A stretch of DNA of 28,923 nucleotides from JAAZBA01 sp964461815 (GCA_964461815.1 CAYWVF010000030.1:1-28923), one strand, 5' to 3'; counted from the first letter of the stretch, positions 1 through 7,794 are shown. Numbers and translations are program-made. The notes: generated by a model not told the origin, from the letters alone.

Positions 1-6
1 AATAAC

Positions 7-42
7 GAACCGACAGTCGATAATTGTATCAACTGTCGGTTC
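7..42 (-). terminator. Probable terminator after tRNA-Leu
   Basis: A perfect 11-bp inverted repeat (7-17 with 32-42, 14-nt loop) lies 5 bases past the CCA end of the tRNA on the minus strand. The T-tract that should follow would begin at the window edge and only a few bases are visible, so the call rests on the stem and its place. Confidence 0.6.
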
Positions 43-47
43 TGCTA

Positions 48-131
48 TGGTGCGGTCACCGGGACTTGAACCCGGACGGTGTAACCATACGCCCCTCAAA
101 CGTACGCGTCTGCCAGTTCCGCCATGACCGC
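48..131 (-). tRNA. tRNA-Leu (anticodon GAG)
   Basis: Read on the minus strand this folds as a class II tRNA. The acceptor stem is GCGGTCA paired with TGACCGC, the discriminator base is A, and the CCA end is encoded. The anticodon stem TACGT/GCGTA encloses the loop TTGAGGG, giving anticodon GAG, which reads the Leu codons CUC and CUU. The long variable arm and the T-loop GTTCAAGTC fit tRNA-Leu. A consensus promoter lies just upstream and a hairpin terminator just downstream, so it looks like a single-gene transcript. Confidence 0.95.
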
Positions 132-162
132 ATATTTTCATGCACTTTCAAGTGCGAAATAT

Positions 163-191
163 ATTATACCTCAAACTTATCGTTTTGTCAA
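163..191 (-). promoter_or_regulatory. Promoter of tRNA-Leu
   Basis: On the minus strand a perfect -35 TTGACA (186-191) and perfect -10 TATAAT (163-168) are separated by 17 bases. Transcription would start near 155, about 25 bases before the tRNA. The short leader holds a small hairpin with GCACTT/AAGTGC arms (142-155). Confidence 0.85.
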
Positions 192-306
192 TAGCTTTTT
201 TCACTTTTTCGCAATATTATTTCCGTCACGGTGAGCCGTTGTGAATATGACTAAATTTAGGCACTGCTTTTCGTTGTGATTTGTCTTGCCTATTTATACT
301 TTTTTC

Positions 307-335
307 TTGTCTTTTTCCACGATTAATTATATAAT
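307..335 (+). promoter_or_regulatory. Promoter of serC-serA
   Basis: TTGTCT (307-312) and TATAAT (330-335) are 17 bases apart, in an AT-rich stretch about 90 bases before serC. The -35 box differs from consensus by two bases. Confidence 0.6.
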
Positions 336-422
336 ATAATATAGGTATTTGTAATATTTTTTCAATAGCGTAAAAAATGCTTTTGCATTTTTATATACAA
401 AAAGTGAAGGAGATATCAAACA

Positions 423-1499
423 ATGGGAAATCGCATTTATAACTTTTCGGCAGGTCCGTCTATGCTTCCTCTCGAAGTACTGAACCGTGCTGCAGCCGAA
501 ATGACAAACTACAATGGTAGCGGTATGTCAGTTATGGAGATGAGCCACCGATCAAAGGTATACGATGAGATTATCACCGGTGCAGAGGCTCTTTTACGCC
601 GTATTATGGGAATACCCGAGAACTACCATGTGCTCTTCTTACAGGGCGGCGCCTCCACGCAGTTCGCTATGGTGCCGATGAATCTGCTCAAGAATAAGGC
701 AGATTACGTTCTTACAGGCTATTTCTCCAAAAAAGCTTGCGATGAAGCAAAGAAATACGGCGATATCCGAGTCGCCGGCTCATCAGAATCCGAAAACTTC
801 GCAAGAATACCGAGACAGTCCGAGCTTGACGTAGACAACGACGCCGACTACCTCTATATCTGCTCCAACAACACGATATACGGTACGGCATGGGACTATG
901 TTCCCGAGACTAAGGCTCCGATCGTAGCAGATATGTCATCAAACATCTGCTCCGCACCTGTAGACGTAACAAAATACGGTCTCATTTTCGCAGGAGCACA
1001 GAAGAATATGGCTCCGGCAGGTCTTACGCTCGTTATCGTAAGAGACGACATGCTTTCAACACCATTAAGCTTTACACCTACAATGCTCGACTACAATACA
1101 CATGTAAAGGGCAAGAGCATGTACAACACACCGCCGACATATCCTATATATATAATGAAGCTCGTTCTTGAGTGGATCGAATCCATAGGCGGACTCGAGG
1201 GTATGCAGAAACTCAACCTCAAGAAGAGCTCCATGCTTTACGATTATCTCGATTCCTCAAAGCTCTTCAAGGCAGCTGCTGCTAAGGACAGCCGTTCGAT
1301 CATGAACGTCACATTCCGTACAGGCAACGACGAGCTTGACGCTAAGTTCGTTAAGGAAGCTACAGCTAAGGGCTTCTCGAACCTCAAGGGTCATCGTGCT
1401 GTAGGCGGCATGAGAGCATCTATCTATAATGCAATGCCGATAGAGGGCGTTGAAGCACTCGTTGAGTTTATGGCAGGCTTCGAAAAAGAGAACGCTTAA
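423..1499 (+). CDS. serC: Phosphoserine aminotransferase
   Basis: Converts 3-phosphohydroxypyruvate and glutamate to phosphoserine and 2-oxoglutarate, the second step of serine synthesis, using PLP in the cytoplasm. The 358-residue length is normal for the family. The N-terminal NFSAGPSMLP (7-16) and QGGASTQF (75-82) are typical of SerC, and GAQKNMAPAG (191-200) carries the PLP-binding lysine at 194. The ATG at 423 follows GAAGGAGAT at a good distance. The family can also act on a vitamin B6 precursor, but the adjacent serA points to serine synthesis. serA begins about 40 bases downstream, so the two are almost certainly one transcript. No phosphoserine phosphatase gene is in the window. Confidence 0.96.
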   Translation: MGNRIYNFSAGPSMLPLEVLNRAAAEMTNYNGSGMSVMEMSHRSKVYDEIITGAEALLRRIMGIPENYHVLFLQGGASTQFAMVPMNLLKNKADYVLTGYFSKKACDEAKKYGDIRVAGSSESENFARIPRQSELDVDNDADYLYICSNNTIYGTAWDYVPETKAPIVADMSSNICSAPVDVTKYGLIFAGAQKNMAPAGLTLVIVRDDMLSTPLSFTPTMLDYNTHVKGKSMYNTPPTYPIYIMKLVLEWIESIGGLEGMQKLNLKKSSMLYDYLDSSKLFKAAAAKDSRSIMNVTFRTGNDELDAKFVKEATAKGFSNLKGHRAVGGMRASIYNAMPIEGVEALVEFMAGFEKENA

Positions 1500-1540
1500 A
1501 GAAAGGAAAATGCTTTGCAAGGCATAGCTTGGTCATAAAA

Positions 1541-2698
1541 ATGTATAATATTAAGCTTTTAAATAAGATCAGCGAGGCAGGTCTTGCTGTTCTTGATAAG
1601 GATAAGTTCCAAATAACAGAAAATAACGAGGATGGCATCATCCTCCGCAGTGCCGACATGCATTCCTACGAGCTCAACGACAATCTGCTCGGTATCGCAC
1701 GTGCAGGCGCAGGCGTAAACAATATCCCGATAGACAAATGCAGCGAAAAGGGCATATGCGTATTCAATACACCTGGTGCAAATGCAAATGCAGTGCGTGA
1801 GCTTGCAATATGCTGCCTCATGCTGGCATCCAGAAAGATCGTTGACGGTATCAACTGGTGCAAAACACTGCCGAAGGATTCGCCTGACGTAGCAAAGATG
1901 GTGGAAAAGGGCAAGAACGCATTTGCAGGAGTTGAGATCTCCGGAAAAACGCTCGGCGTTATCGGTCTCGGCAAGATCGGCGTAATGGTAGCAAACGCTG
2001 CTGTCGATCTCGGCATGGATGTACTCGGCTACGACCCGTATATGTCGGTCGATGCTGCATGGGGACTTTCAAGACGTGTTAAAAAGGCTGCAAGCTACGA
2101 GGAAATGTATCAGAAGTGCGACTATCTTACGATCCACGTTCCTCTTAATAAGGAAACAGAGAACATGCTCTCGACAAAGGCATTTTCAGTGATGAAAAAG
2201 GGCATGAGGATACTGAACCTGTCACGTGGCGGTCTTGTAAACAGCGATGCTGTTAAGGAGGCTATTGCCGACGGTACTGTAGCGTGCTACGTAACAGACT
2301 TCCCGGACGCTTCCGTTATCGATTGCGAGAATATAATCGCCATCCCTCACCTCGGAGCTTCCACGGAGGAGAGCGAGGAGAACTGTGCATACATGGCATC
2401 CAAGCAGCTTGCGGATTATATCGAAAGCGGTATCATTCGCAACAGCGTAAATCTTCCCGACATGACAGAGCCGAAGTCGAACGATGTTCGCATCACCATA
2501 GTAAACCGTAACACTCCGAATATGATCGGCCAGATCACGGCTATCCTTGCGGCTGACGGCGTTAATATCGAGCATATGTTCAACCGTGCAAAGAAGGATT
2601 ACGCATATACGGTAATAGATACCGACACCGTTCCGACAGATGCACAGCTCGAGCATCTCAACAACATCGACGGCGTACTCAAGGTCAGAGTCATATAA
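1541..2698 (+). CDS. serA: D-3-phosphoglycerate dehydrogenase
   Basis: Oxidises 3-phosphoglycerate with NAD to 3-phosphohydroxypyruvate, the first step of serine synthesis, supplying substrate to SerC. Numbered from the ATG at 1541 (385 residues), it has a substrate-binding domain, an NAD-binding fold with GLGKIG (142-147), the catalytic arginine in NLSRGG (Arg229), the catalytic histidine in IPHLGASTEE (His270), and a C-terminal ACT domain from about 316, the likely site of serine feedback. This is the short PGDH form without the intervening domain of the longest versions. MYNIKLLNKI matches the family's usual start. An in-frame TTG at 1529 would add four residues and is discussed in the findings, because the nearest good ribosome site (1502-1507) is far from 1541. 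Confidence 0.95.
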   Translation: MYNIKLLNKISEAGLAVLDKDKFQITENNEDGIILRSADMHSYELNDNLLGIARAGAGVNNIPIDKCSEKGICVFNTPGANANAVRELAICCLMLASRKIVDGINWCKTLPKDSPDVAKMVEKGKNAFAGVEISGKTLGVIGLGKIGVMVANAAVDLGMDVLGYDPYMSVDAAWGLSRRVKKAASYEEMYQKCDYLTIHVPLNKETENMLSTKAFSVMKKGMRILNLSRGGLVNSDAVKEAIADGTVACYVTDFPDASVIDCENIIAIPHLGASTEESEENCAYMASKQLADYIESGIIRNSVNLPDMTEPKSNDVRITIVNRNTPNMIGQITAILAADGVNIEHMFNRAKKDYAYTVIDTDTVPTDAQLEHLNNIDGVLKVRVI

Positions 2699-2851
2699 CA
2701 AAGCGATACTTGCTGCAGCTCTATTTCGAACAAGTATGCAGCCTGCATCAAAATGATGCTTTACCTATATTGTGAATGCGAAAGACAGTGCAAAAGGCAG
2801 AAATGCTTTTTACTCTGTCTTTCTTTATATCCGACAGCAACAGCAAGTTGC

Positions 2852-2880
2852 TTGCTTTGATCGCACACTCGGAATATAAT
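2852..2880 (+). promoter_or_regulatory. Promoter of HTH/zinc-ribbon gene
   Basis: TTGCTT (2852-2857) and a perfect TATAAT (2875-2880) are 17 bases apart. They lie just upstream of the GAGGTGAT ribosome site (2887-2894), so the untranslated leader would be very short. Confidence 0.6.
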
Positions 2881-2900
2881 ATATATGAGGTGATAGTATT

Positions 2901-3668
2901 ATGGAGACAAAAAATATTATTTACGAGCTCAGAACAAAAAACGGCATGTCGCAGGACGAGCTTGCCGAAAAGGTCTTTGTTACAAGGCAAGCGGTATCTC
3001 GCTGGGAGAACGGCGAAACAACGCCCAATACCGAAACATTAAAGCTGCTGTCAAAGCTGTTTAATGTTTCTATCAATACGCTTTTAGGCTCACCGAGAAA
3101 GCTGGTATGTCAGTGCTGCGGTATGCCGCTTGAAGATGATGCTATCATAGGTCATAATAACAACGGCGACTTTAATGAGGATTATTGCAAATGGTGCTAC
3201 GCCGACGGTACATATACCTACAGTAATATGGACGACCTGATCGAGGTCTGCGTTAAGCATATGGTAAGTGAAAGCTTCACCGAGGCTCAGGCTCGCTCTT
3301 ATATGAAAGGTCTGCTCCCGACACTGGATTACTGGAAGCGTTACGACAAGCTCAGCGACAACGGTCAGTTCGAGCAATTCAAGCAGCAGCTGATCGAAGA
3401 AATAAACGAGCTTCATGTAGAGGGGATGCCTAGGGTCGAAAGGCTCAATGCACTTGTCGGAAGCTTCGTCAACCTCGAATACCGTCTCCCCAACGGCAGC
3501 TCGGTGAAGTTTTTGGACGATGCAAAGACATATCTCGGCAATCAGCTCGAATGCGAATTCGGCGGAGACAGGTACTTCGGTGTGATCGCAAGTATGGATT
3601 TCCTGCTTGTCTCCACCTACGAGGAAAACGGTGCAGCTCCTGAGCTTGTCATTTATAAAAAGAGATAG
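2901..3668 (+). CDS. XRE-type HTH protein with zinc-ribbon domain
   Basis: A 255-residue probable transcription regulator in three parts. Residues 6-63 form an XRE-family helix-turn-helix with the signature MSQDELAEKV...RQAVSRWENG. Residues 70-102 hold a zinc ribbon with Cys70-x2-Cys73 and Cys96-x2-Cys99, within the motif CGMPLEDD...YCKWCYADGTY, like the putative zinc-ribbon family Pfam PF12674. A helical segment follows, and residues from about 180 form a tail I do not recognise. The start is supported by GAGGTGAT six bases upstream. It has its own promoter and ends in a shared terminator, so it looks monocistronic. DNA binding is well supported by family. Its targets and any metal or redox sensing are unknown. 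Confidence 0.8.
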   Translation: METKNIIYELRTKNGMSQDELAEKVFVTRQAVSRWENGETTPNTETLKLLSKLFNVSINTLLGSPRKLVCQCCGMPLEDDAIIGHNNNGDFNEDYCKWCYADGTYTYSNMDDLIEVCVKHMVSESFTEAQARSYMKGLLPTLDYWKRYDKLSDNGQFEQFKQQLIEEINELHVEGMPRVERLNALVGSFVNLEYRLPNGSSVKFLDDAKTYLGNQLECEFGGDRYFGVIASMDFLLVSTYEENGAAPELVIYKKR

Positions 3669-3701
3669 CCTCAGTCAAAGGTACATGCACATCAGACAAC
3701 A

Positions 3702-3731
3702 AAACAGAGCACAGTATACTGTGCTCTGTTT
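3702..3731. terminator. Bidirectional terminator
   Basis: A perfect 15+15 base palindrome (3702-3716 with 3717-3731) sits between two convergent genes. On plus it is followed by CATTTT, and on minus by TTGTTGTCTG after the A/T arm, so it can serve both the HTH gene and the kinase gene. Confidence 0.8.
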
Positions 3732-3735
3732 CATT

Positions 3736-4248
3736 TTAAAGCTCTATGTCAACATGGTATTCATCATCAATGAGAATATGCTCCGCACCGCTCTCGATGC
3801 ACCCTTTCAGCGCAGCCGCATTGATGTCGATGAGCCATTCCATCGTGCAGTCCTCGTCTGCACCTCGATCCTCAACGATGCTTGCGTACCTTTTTATATC
3901 ATCGAAATGCGCTCTGATATATTTCTCACTCATCACAAGGCAAATATACCTGATCTCGGACAAATATCGCTCCTCAAGCTCACTTGCCCAGTCGAACGGG
4001 ATGTAGCAGCCCTCGACTATAAGGCTCTGCTTATTCTCGATCGCAGTTTTTATCATCTCACGCACTATAGGCCACAGATATTCCGTAAGCTCATCGTCGG
4101 AGAACGGCGTAAGAGAGGTGTTCCCGCTTCTGATAAGTCCCATTTTGAGCAGATCGATAGAAAACGTCGGGAGCATGTACCTTTCAAGCAGCCTTTGAGC
4201 AAGTTGTGTCTTGCCTGTATGCGACGGCCCTGCTATAAGTACGATCAT
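3736..4248 (-). CDS. P-loop kinase-like ATPase
   Basis: A 170-residue small nucleoside-kinase-fold protein. The Walker A motif GPSHTGKT lies at residues 7-14, followed by a substrate-lid region (FSIDLLKMGLIRSGNTSLTP) and a Walker B-like strand SLIVEGCYIPFD. Similar proteins in Clostridia are annotated loosely as AAA ATPase, adenylate-kinase-like or 2-phosphoglycerate-kinase-like. The substrate cannot be read from sequence. I chose the ATG at 4248, four bases after the prfB stop and right before the glycine-rich loop. An upstream ATG at 4278 would add ten basic residues and overlap prfB. It is probably co-transcribed with prfB. The terminator lies directly after it. Confidence 0.75.
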   Translation of the reverse strand: MIVLIAGPSHTGKTQLAQRLLERYMLPTFSIDLLKMGLIRSGNTSLTPFSDDELTEYLWPIVREMIKTAIENKQSLIVEGCYIPFDWASELEERYLSEIRYICLVMSEKYIRAHFDDIKRYASIVEDRGADEDCTMEWLIDINAAALKGCIESGAEHILIDDEYHVDIEL

Positions 4249-4252
4249 CGCT

Positions 4253-5371
4253 TTACTCTGCCTGCGGCTTCGTCGCATTCATTTGCAGATATGCGCTGAT
4301 AAAGCCGTCGATATCACCATCCATAACGGCATTTATATTACCGTTTTCAAAGCCTGTACGGTGATCCTTTGCGAGTGTGTACGGCATAAATACGTATGAA
4401 CGTATCTGACTGCCCCACTCTATCTTCTTCTGCTCACCCTTGATATCCTCGATACGCTCGTAATTTTCACGCAGCTTGATCTCAAGCAGCTTCGACTTGA
4501 GCATACGCATAGCAACATCACGGTTCTGGAACTGGCTTCGCTCATTCTGACACGCAACGACTATGCCCGTCGGGATATGTGTGATACGTATCGCAGACTC
4601 CGTCTTATTTACGTGCTGTCCGCCTGCACCGCTGGAGCGATAGGTATCTACCTTCAAATCCTCATCACGAATATCTACCGTCACATCGTCACCTATCTCA
4701 GGCGTGACCTCCACAGCCGCAAAGGATGTGTGGCGGCGGCCCGAAGAATCGAACGGAGATACGCGAACGAGTCTGTGTACGCCCATCTCACTCTTTAAAT
4801 ATCCGAATGCATTCTCACCCTCAATAAGTATTTCAGCTGATTTCATACCGGCATCATCACCGTCGAGGTAGTCGAGTATCTTATACTTATATCCGTGACG
4901 CTCAGTCCAGCGTGTGTACATACGATAGAGCATCTCAGCCCAGTCCTGAGCCTCGGTACCGCCGGCACCTGCATGGAACGACATGATGGCATTGCACTTG
5001 TCGTACTCACCGCTGAGAAGTGTCTGGAGACGTGTAGAGCTGAGCTTTTCCGTCAGCTCATCAAGACCGCTGCGTACCTCATCTGTAAGGCTCTCGTCAT
5101 TTTCCTCTATCGCCATCTCGCACAGAGTCCACAGCTCATCCCATTTTTCCATAAGATCGTCATAGGATGACTGCTTATCCTTCAGCTGCTTGATCTTTTG
5201 CAGCACTACCTGTGAATTTTCTATATCCGACCAGAAGTCCTGCTCCGTCGTCTGCGCTTCAAGCTTTGCAAGCTCCTGCGCTCCCGCTTCAAGTCCGAGC
5301 GCACCGTGCAGCTCCTCAAGTGTCGGCTTCATACCGTTGAGCTGCTGGCGAAATTCATCAAACTGTATCAT
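4253..5371 (-). CDS. prfB: Peptide chain release factor 2
   Basis: Releases finished protein from the ribosome at UGA and UAA stop codons. The 372-residue protein has the SPF stop-codon recognition tripeptide (205-207) and the GGQ peptide-release motif (250-252) in GAGGQHVNKTESAIRITH, so it is RF2, not RF1. The ATG at 5371 follows AGGAGA. Unlike most bacterial prfB genes it is one open frame. The region around codons 19-28 (LEELHGALGLEA), where the usual in-frame UGA and +1 frameshift sit, reads straight through. The downstream kinase gene starts four bases after its stop. No clear promoter is visible in the 60-base gap upstream. Confidence 0.97.
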   Translation of the reverse strand: MIQFDEFRQQLNGMKPTLEELHGALGLEAGAQELAKLEAQTTEQDFWSDIENSQVVLQKIKQLKDKQSSYDDLMEKWDELWTLCEMAIEENDESLTDEVRSGLDELTEKLSSTRLQTLLSGEYDKCNAIMSFHAGAGGTEAQDWAEMLYRMYTRWTERHGYKYKILDYLDGDDAGMKSAEILIEGENAFGYLKSEMGVHRLVRVSPFDSSGRRHTSFAAVEVTPEIGDDVTVDIRDEDLKVDTYRSSGAGGQHVNKTESAIRITHIPTGIVVACQNERSQFQNRDVAMRMLKSKLLEIKLRENYERIEDIKGEQKKIEWGSQIRSYVFMPYTLAKDHRTGFENGNINAVMDGDIDGFISAYLQMNATKPQAE

Positions 5372-5406
5372 ATATTTCTCCTAATCAAACAAAGTTGTAC
5401 TCTAAA

Positions 5407-5430
5407 ATAGTCAACCGCTCGGTTGACTAT
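5407..5430 (-). terminator. Terminator after lipoprotein gene
   Basis: A perfect 10-bp stem (5407-5416 with 5421-5430) with a 4-base loop is followed on the minus strand by TTTTAGA. It lies between the lipoprotein stop and prfB, so it should insulate prfB from the upstream gene. Confidence 0.75.
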
Positions 5431-5438
5431 CTGTTGTT

Positions 5439-6332
5439 TTACGGCTCAAGTACAACGACTGCCATCTCACCTGTGTAAAAATCAGTGCCTGCTATGATAT
5501 CCGCACCGATAGCAAATGCAACACGCTCAGCTTCATCCGGATACGGATTTGCTATCTCGTATACATATTTGTCACCGTCTATAGCTGCTGTGTCAACCAG
5601 CTCTCCAATCTGCTCGCCGAGAATGAACGCACTGTTCTCCTCATCGAACTCACCTGCGAAGATCATGCCGTCAACGCTTGCGCTCACTGCACTCTCGTTT
5701 ACGGCTGCCGTAAGCTTCAGAACGGTAGCATCACCGGGATTTGATATAATGTAGCAGGCGCAGCTCTCTATAAGAGCTTCACCTTCAGCTATGCTCATGA
5801 TATTCACATAGCCCGAGGGCATGTCAAAGCCGTCAACCTCGAACTCGGCTGTAAGTCCTGTGTCCTCTATCTTGTTCTCGGACTCGCTGCCCGATACAAG
5901 TCTTACAAAGCTTTCATAGTTGAAGCCTTCTTCACAATATATAGAATAATTATACGTACCGTCAGTCCAGATAGCGAATGCATCTGCGCCCTCGTTATAG
6001 CCTATCATAGCCGGCCTGCCGTCTATGTAGAGCATTCCGTTTACCGACATTTCTCCGATACCCTCAGACAGATCCTTAGTCCTGTCCTTAGTCTGTACGA
6101 ATACATATGTTACATCCTCGAATGTAGCTGTGATCCTGGACGTGGTAGAGCCTATCGTTTCGTATTTGATCGGCGTTGCGTTCTCGAACTTAAACGGTAC
6201 GAATCCGAGCTCAACAATGATCTCGTACTCCTCTGTCAGCACCTTGACCTCTTCACCCTTTTTCTGACACGATGTGAGCGTGAAAATGAGTATAAACGCT
6301 AAAATCAAGGATAATGCTTTTCTGAATTTCAT
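5439..6332 (-). CDS. Predicted lipoprotein, function unknown
   Basis: A 297-residue protein exported and lipid-anchored to the outer face of the membrane. It has a basic start (MKFRKA), a hydrophobic core and the lipobox LTSC with the anchor at Cys22. The mature part is acidic and I do not recognise a family. It reads as two similar-sized mostly beta segments (about 28-140 and 155-297). The second includes SGYVNIMSIAEGEALIESCACYII, which resembles nothing I can name. The start ATG at 6332 is preceded by a weak GAGAAG, and a GC-rich hairpin lies immediately upstream. It is bounded by its own promoter and terminator, so it is a single-gene unit. A substrate-binding or adhesion role is possible but not shown. 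Confidence 0.75.
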   Translation of the reverse strand: MKFRKALSLILAFILIFTLTSCQKKGEEVKVLTEEYEIIVELGFVPFKFENATPIKYETIGSTTSRITATFEDVTYVFVQTKDRTKDLSEGIGEMSVNGMLYIDGRPAMIGYNEGADAFAIWTDGTYNYSIYCEEGFNYESFVRLVSGSESENKIEDTGLTAEFEVDGFDMPSGYVNIMSIAEGEALIESCACYIISNPGDATVLKLTAAVNESAVSASVDGMIFAGEFDEENSAFILGEQIGELVDTAAIDGDKYVYEIANPYPDEAERVAFAIGADIIAGTDFYTGEMAVVVLEP

Positions 6333-6340
6333 AGTCTTCT

Positions 6341-6364
6341 CGCGGCGGCTCCATCTCTGCCGCG
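6341..6364 (-). promoter_or_regulatory. GC-rich hairpin in lipoprotein mRNA leader
   Basis: CGCGGC (6341-6346) pairs with GCCGCG (6359-6364) around a 12-base loop whose minus-strand sequence contains GGAG. The stem ends eight bases before the lipoprotein ATG, so it could affect ribosome access. This is inference from position only. Confidence 0.4.
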
Positions 6365-6397
6365 AACCCCCTTTTGCAGTTATAGTCTATCTGATTT

Positions 6398-6406
6398 ATT
6401 ATACCA
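6398..6406 (-). promoter_or_regulatory. Extended -10 promoter of lipoprotein gene
   Basis: The minus strand reads TGGTATAAT, an extended -10 element with a perfect TATAAT. No good -35 box lies 17 bases upstream in the A/T-rich tract, which fits an extended -10 promoter. The lipoprotein ATG is about 65 bases downstream. Confidence 0.5.
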
Positions 6407-6461
6407 TAAAATAATATTTTTTAAAGGGGTTTTTTAAAATTTTTTACATATATTTTTTATG

Positions 6462-6490
6462 TTGAATCCACCGCCGCAATGGTATATAAT
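6462..6490 (+). promoter_or_regulatory. Promoter of membrane-anchored protein gene
   Basis: TTGAAT (6462-6467) and a perfect TATAAT (6485-6490) are 17 bases apart, 30 bases before the gene start and divergent from the lipoprotein promoter. Confidence 0.7.
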
Positions 6491-6521
6491 ATATGATAGA
6501 TAAATTAAGGGGGACAGAGCC

Positions 6522-7760
6522 TTGTTTGGTATAATAAGAAGATGCGCCGCAATGCTGGCAGCGGCGGTACTGATAATATTTGCGATCGTCTCCGTCGAAC
6601 GTCCCCGACTGAGAGATTTTCCCTATCCGTACAATGCGATGCTGACGCTGCAATCACATATCGACGGCTGTACGGAGGAGGAGTTTCGTGCGATACACGA
6701 GTTCCTCAATACCGAAAACGAAACGATCTACGGCAAGGGAGTCGGGCTGGATGTAGGCGACTCCATGTGGATGTACAACTTCAACGACGGTGCAGCCTAC
6801 AGAGAGAACGACGGCATGAGCGCAGGTGACTACATGACGTGGTTCGTCGGTGATACGCAGGAGCTGAACTGCGCCGATGATATAAAGCTTTTCTGGGATA
6901 TGAATTATATAGACTCGATCCATACGATAGGTGACTTTTCACGTGCCGGCGGCGACGTGGTATTCACACGTGAGATAGCCGAGACTGCTTATAAAGCGAT
7001 GAACGAGCGCGGCATATACCCCTCGGTGTGGATAAATCACGGTACGGAGACGAACGTTCAGAACCTCGGAGCATACACTCCGTTCACGTTCACAAAATAC
7101 CAAAGCGGTGACGATCCGAATTCGGAGTATTATCATGCCGATCTGATGCGTGCAGCCGGAGTAAAATTTATATGGAACTCGGTAAACGACGTCCATTTCG
7201 GTACAAGCAACCCGCTTTTCCCCATATTTCTGCGTGACGGTCAGCGCTTCTGGGGCTTTACAGCCTACACAGGCTACGAGCAGGACGGTTCGTACAAATA
7301 TATGTGGTCGCCGTACAATATTTCGGAGGTACTGTGCGAGGAAAACCTCGAAAAGCTCGTTAAAAACCATGAATACTCTGTTATCGCCACTCATTTCGGA
7401 AGCAGTGACGTGCTCGAGCTGCTCAACTACGGCAATATCGAAGCTCTCCGCAGACTGAAAGCATATCAGGACAACGGCGAGATACTCGTCTCACGCTCAT
7501 CCTCACTGCTGCGCTATGCCGAGGTGCGAAGCTTTGTAAGGTACGACAAGTCAGGCGATAATATCAATATATTGAGTATAGACGATCCGATACTGGGCGA
7601 GTATGATGCGACATACTATTTCCTCAGAGGCATCACCTTTTACGTTGATAATTCGCAAACGGCTACGCTGTCACTTCGAGGTGAAGTCGTGCCGGAGGAA
7701 TACATCCAAAGGAATCCGGCAGACGACACCGGACGTGATAGCATCGGCTTCATCTGGTAG
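6522..7760 (+). CDS. Membrane-anchored barrel-like protein, possibly deacetylase-related
   Basis: A 412-residue protein with an N-terminal membrane anchor (residues about 8-24, no lipobox) and a large extracellular part. The TTG start is supported by AAGGGGG eight bases upstream; no ATG is well placed. Motifs such as LTLQSHIDG (42-50), YIDSIHTIGDFS (about 130-141) and WINHGTETNVQN (about 165-176) place acidic and His residues at strand ends. This suggests a polysaccharide-deacetylase/glycosidase-like beta/alpha barrel, but the classic TFDDG and HxxxH motifs of the NodB family are not seen, so the activity is open. A C-terminal beta segment begins near 340. It is transcribed alone, from its own promoter to a strong terminator. 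Confidence 0.6.
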   Translation: MFGIIRRCAAMLAAAVLIIFAIVSVERPRLRDFPYPYNAMLTLQSHIDGCTEEEFRAIHEFLNTENETIYGKGVGLDVGDSMWMYNFNDGAAYRENDGMSAGDYMTWFVGDTQELNCADDIKLFWDMNYIDSIHTIGDFSRAGGDVVFTREIAETAYKAMNERGIYPSVWINHGTETNVQNLGAYTPFTFTKYQSGDDPNSEYYHADLMRAAGVKFIWNSVNDVHFGTSNPLFPIFLRDGQRFWGFTAYTGYEQDGSYKYMWSPYNISEVLCEENLEKLVKNHEYSVIATHFGSSDVLELLNYGNIEALRRLKAYQDNGEILVSRSSSLLRYAEVRSFVRYDKSGDNINILSIDDPILGEYDATYYFLRGITFYVDNSQTATLSLRGEVVPEEYIQRNPADDTGRDSIGFIW

Positions 7761-7764
7761 ATCA

Positions 7765-7794
7765 AAGCATGTGGAAAGCACCACATGCTTTTTT
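7765..7794 (+). terminator. Terminator
   Basis: A perfect 10-bp stem (7765-7774 with 7781-7790), 6-base loop and a run of six T. It closes the membrane-anchored protein gene just before the helD promoter. Confidence 0.92.

Larger units (their letters stand above)
132..422. other. Intergenic region with divergent promoters
   Basis: This 291-base AT-rich gap carries the tRNA-Leu promoter on minus and the serC promoter on plus. I see no ORF with a ribosome site, no T-box and no other RNA element in it. Confidence 0.6.

Noticed and set aside
132..422. Serine T-box or riboswitch before serC
   Set aside because: No T-box sequence, specifier hairpin or terminator pair is visible.
2745..2759. Terminator after serA
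   Set aside because: GCATCA/TGATGC is only a 6-bp stem with a 3-base loop and a poor T-tract (TTTACC); too weak to call.
3607..4299. 230-codon plus-strand frame
   Set aside because: Antisense to the kinase gene and prfB end, crosses the bidirectional terminator and has no conserved features.
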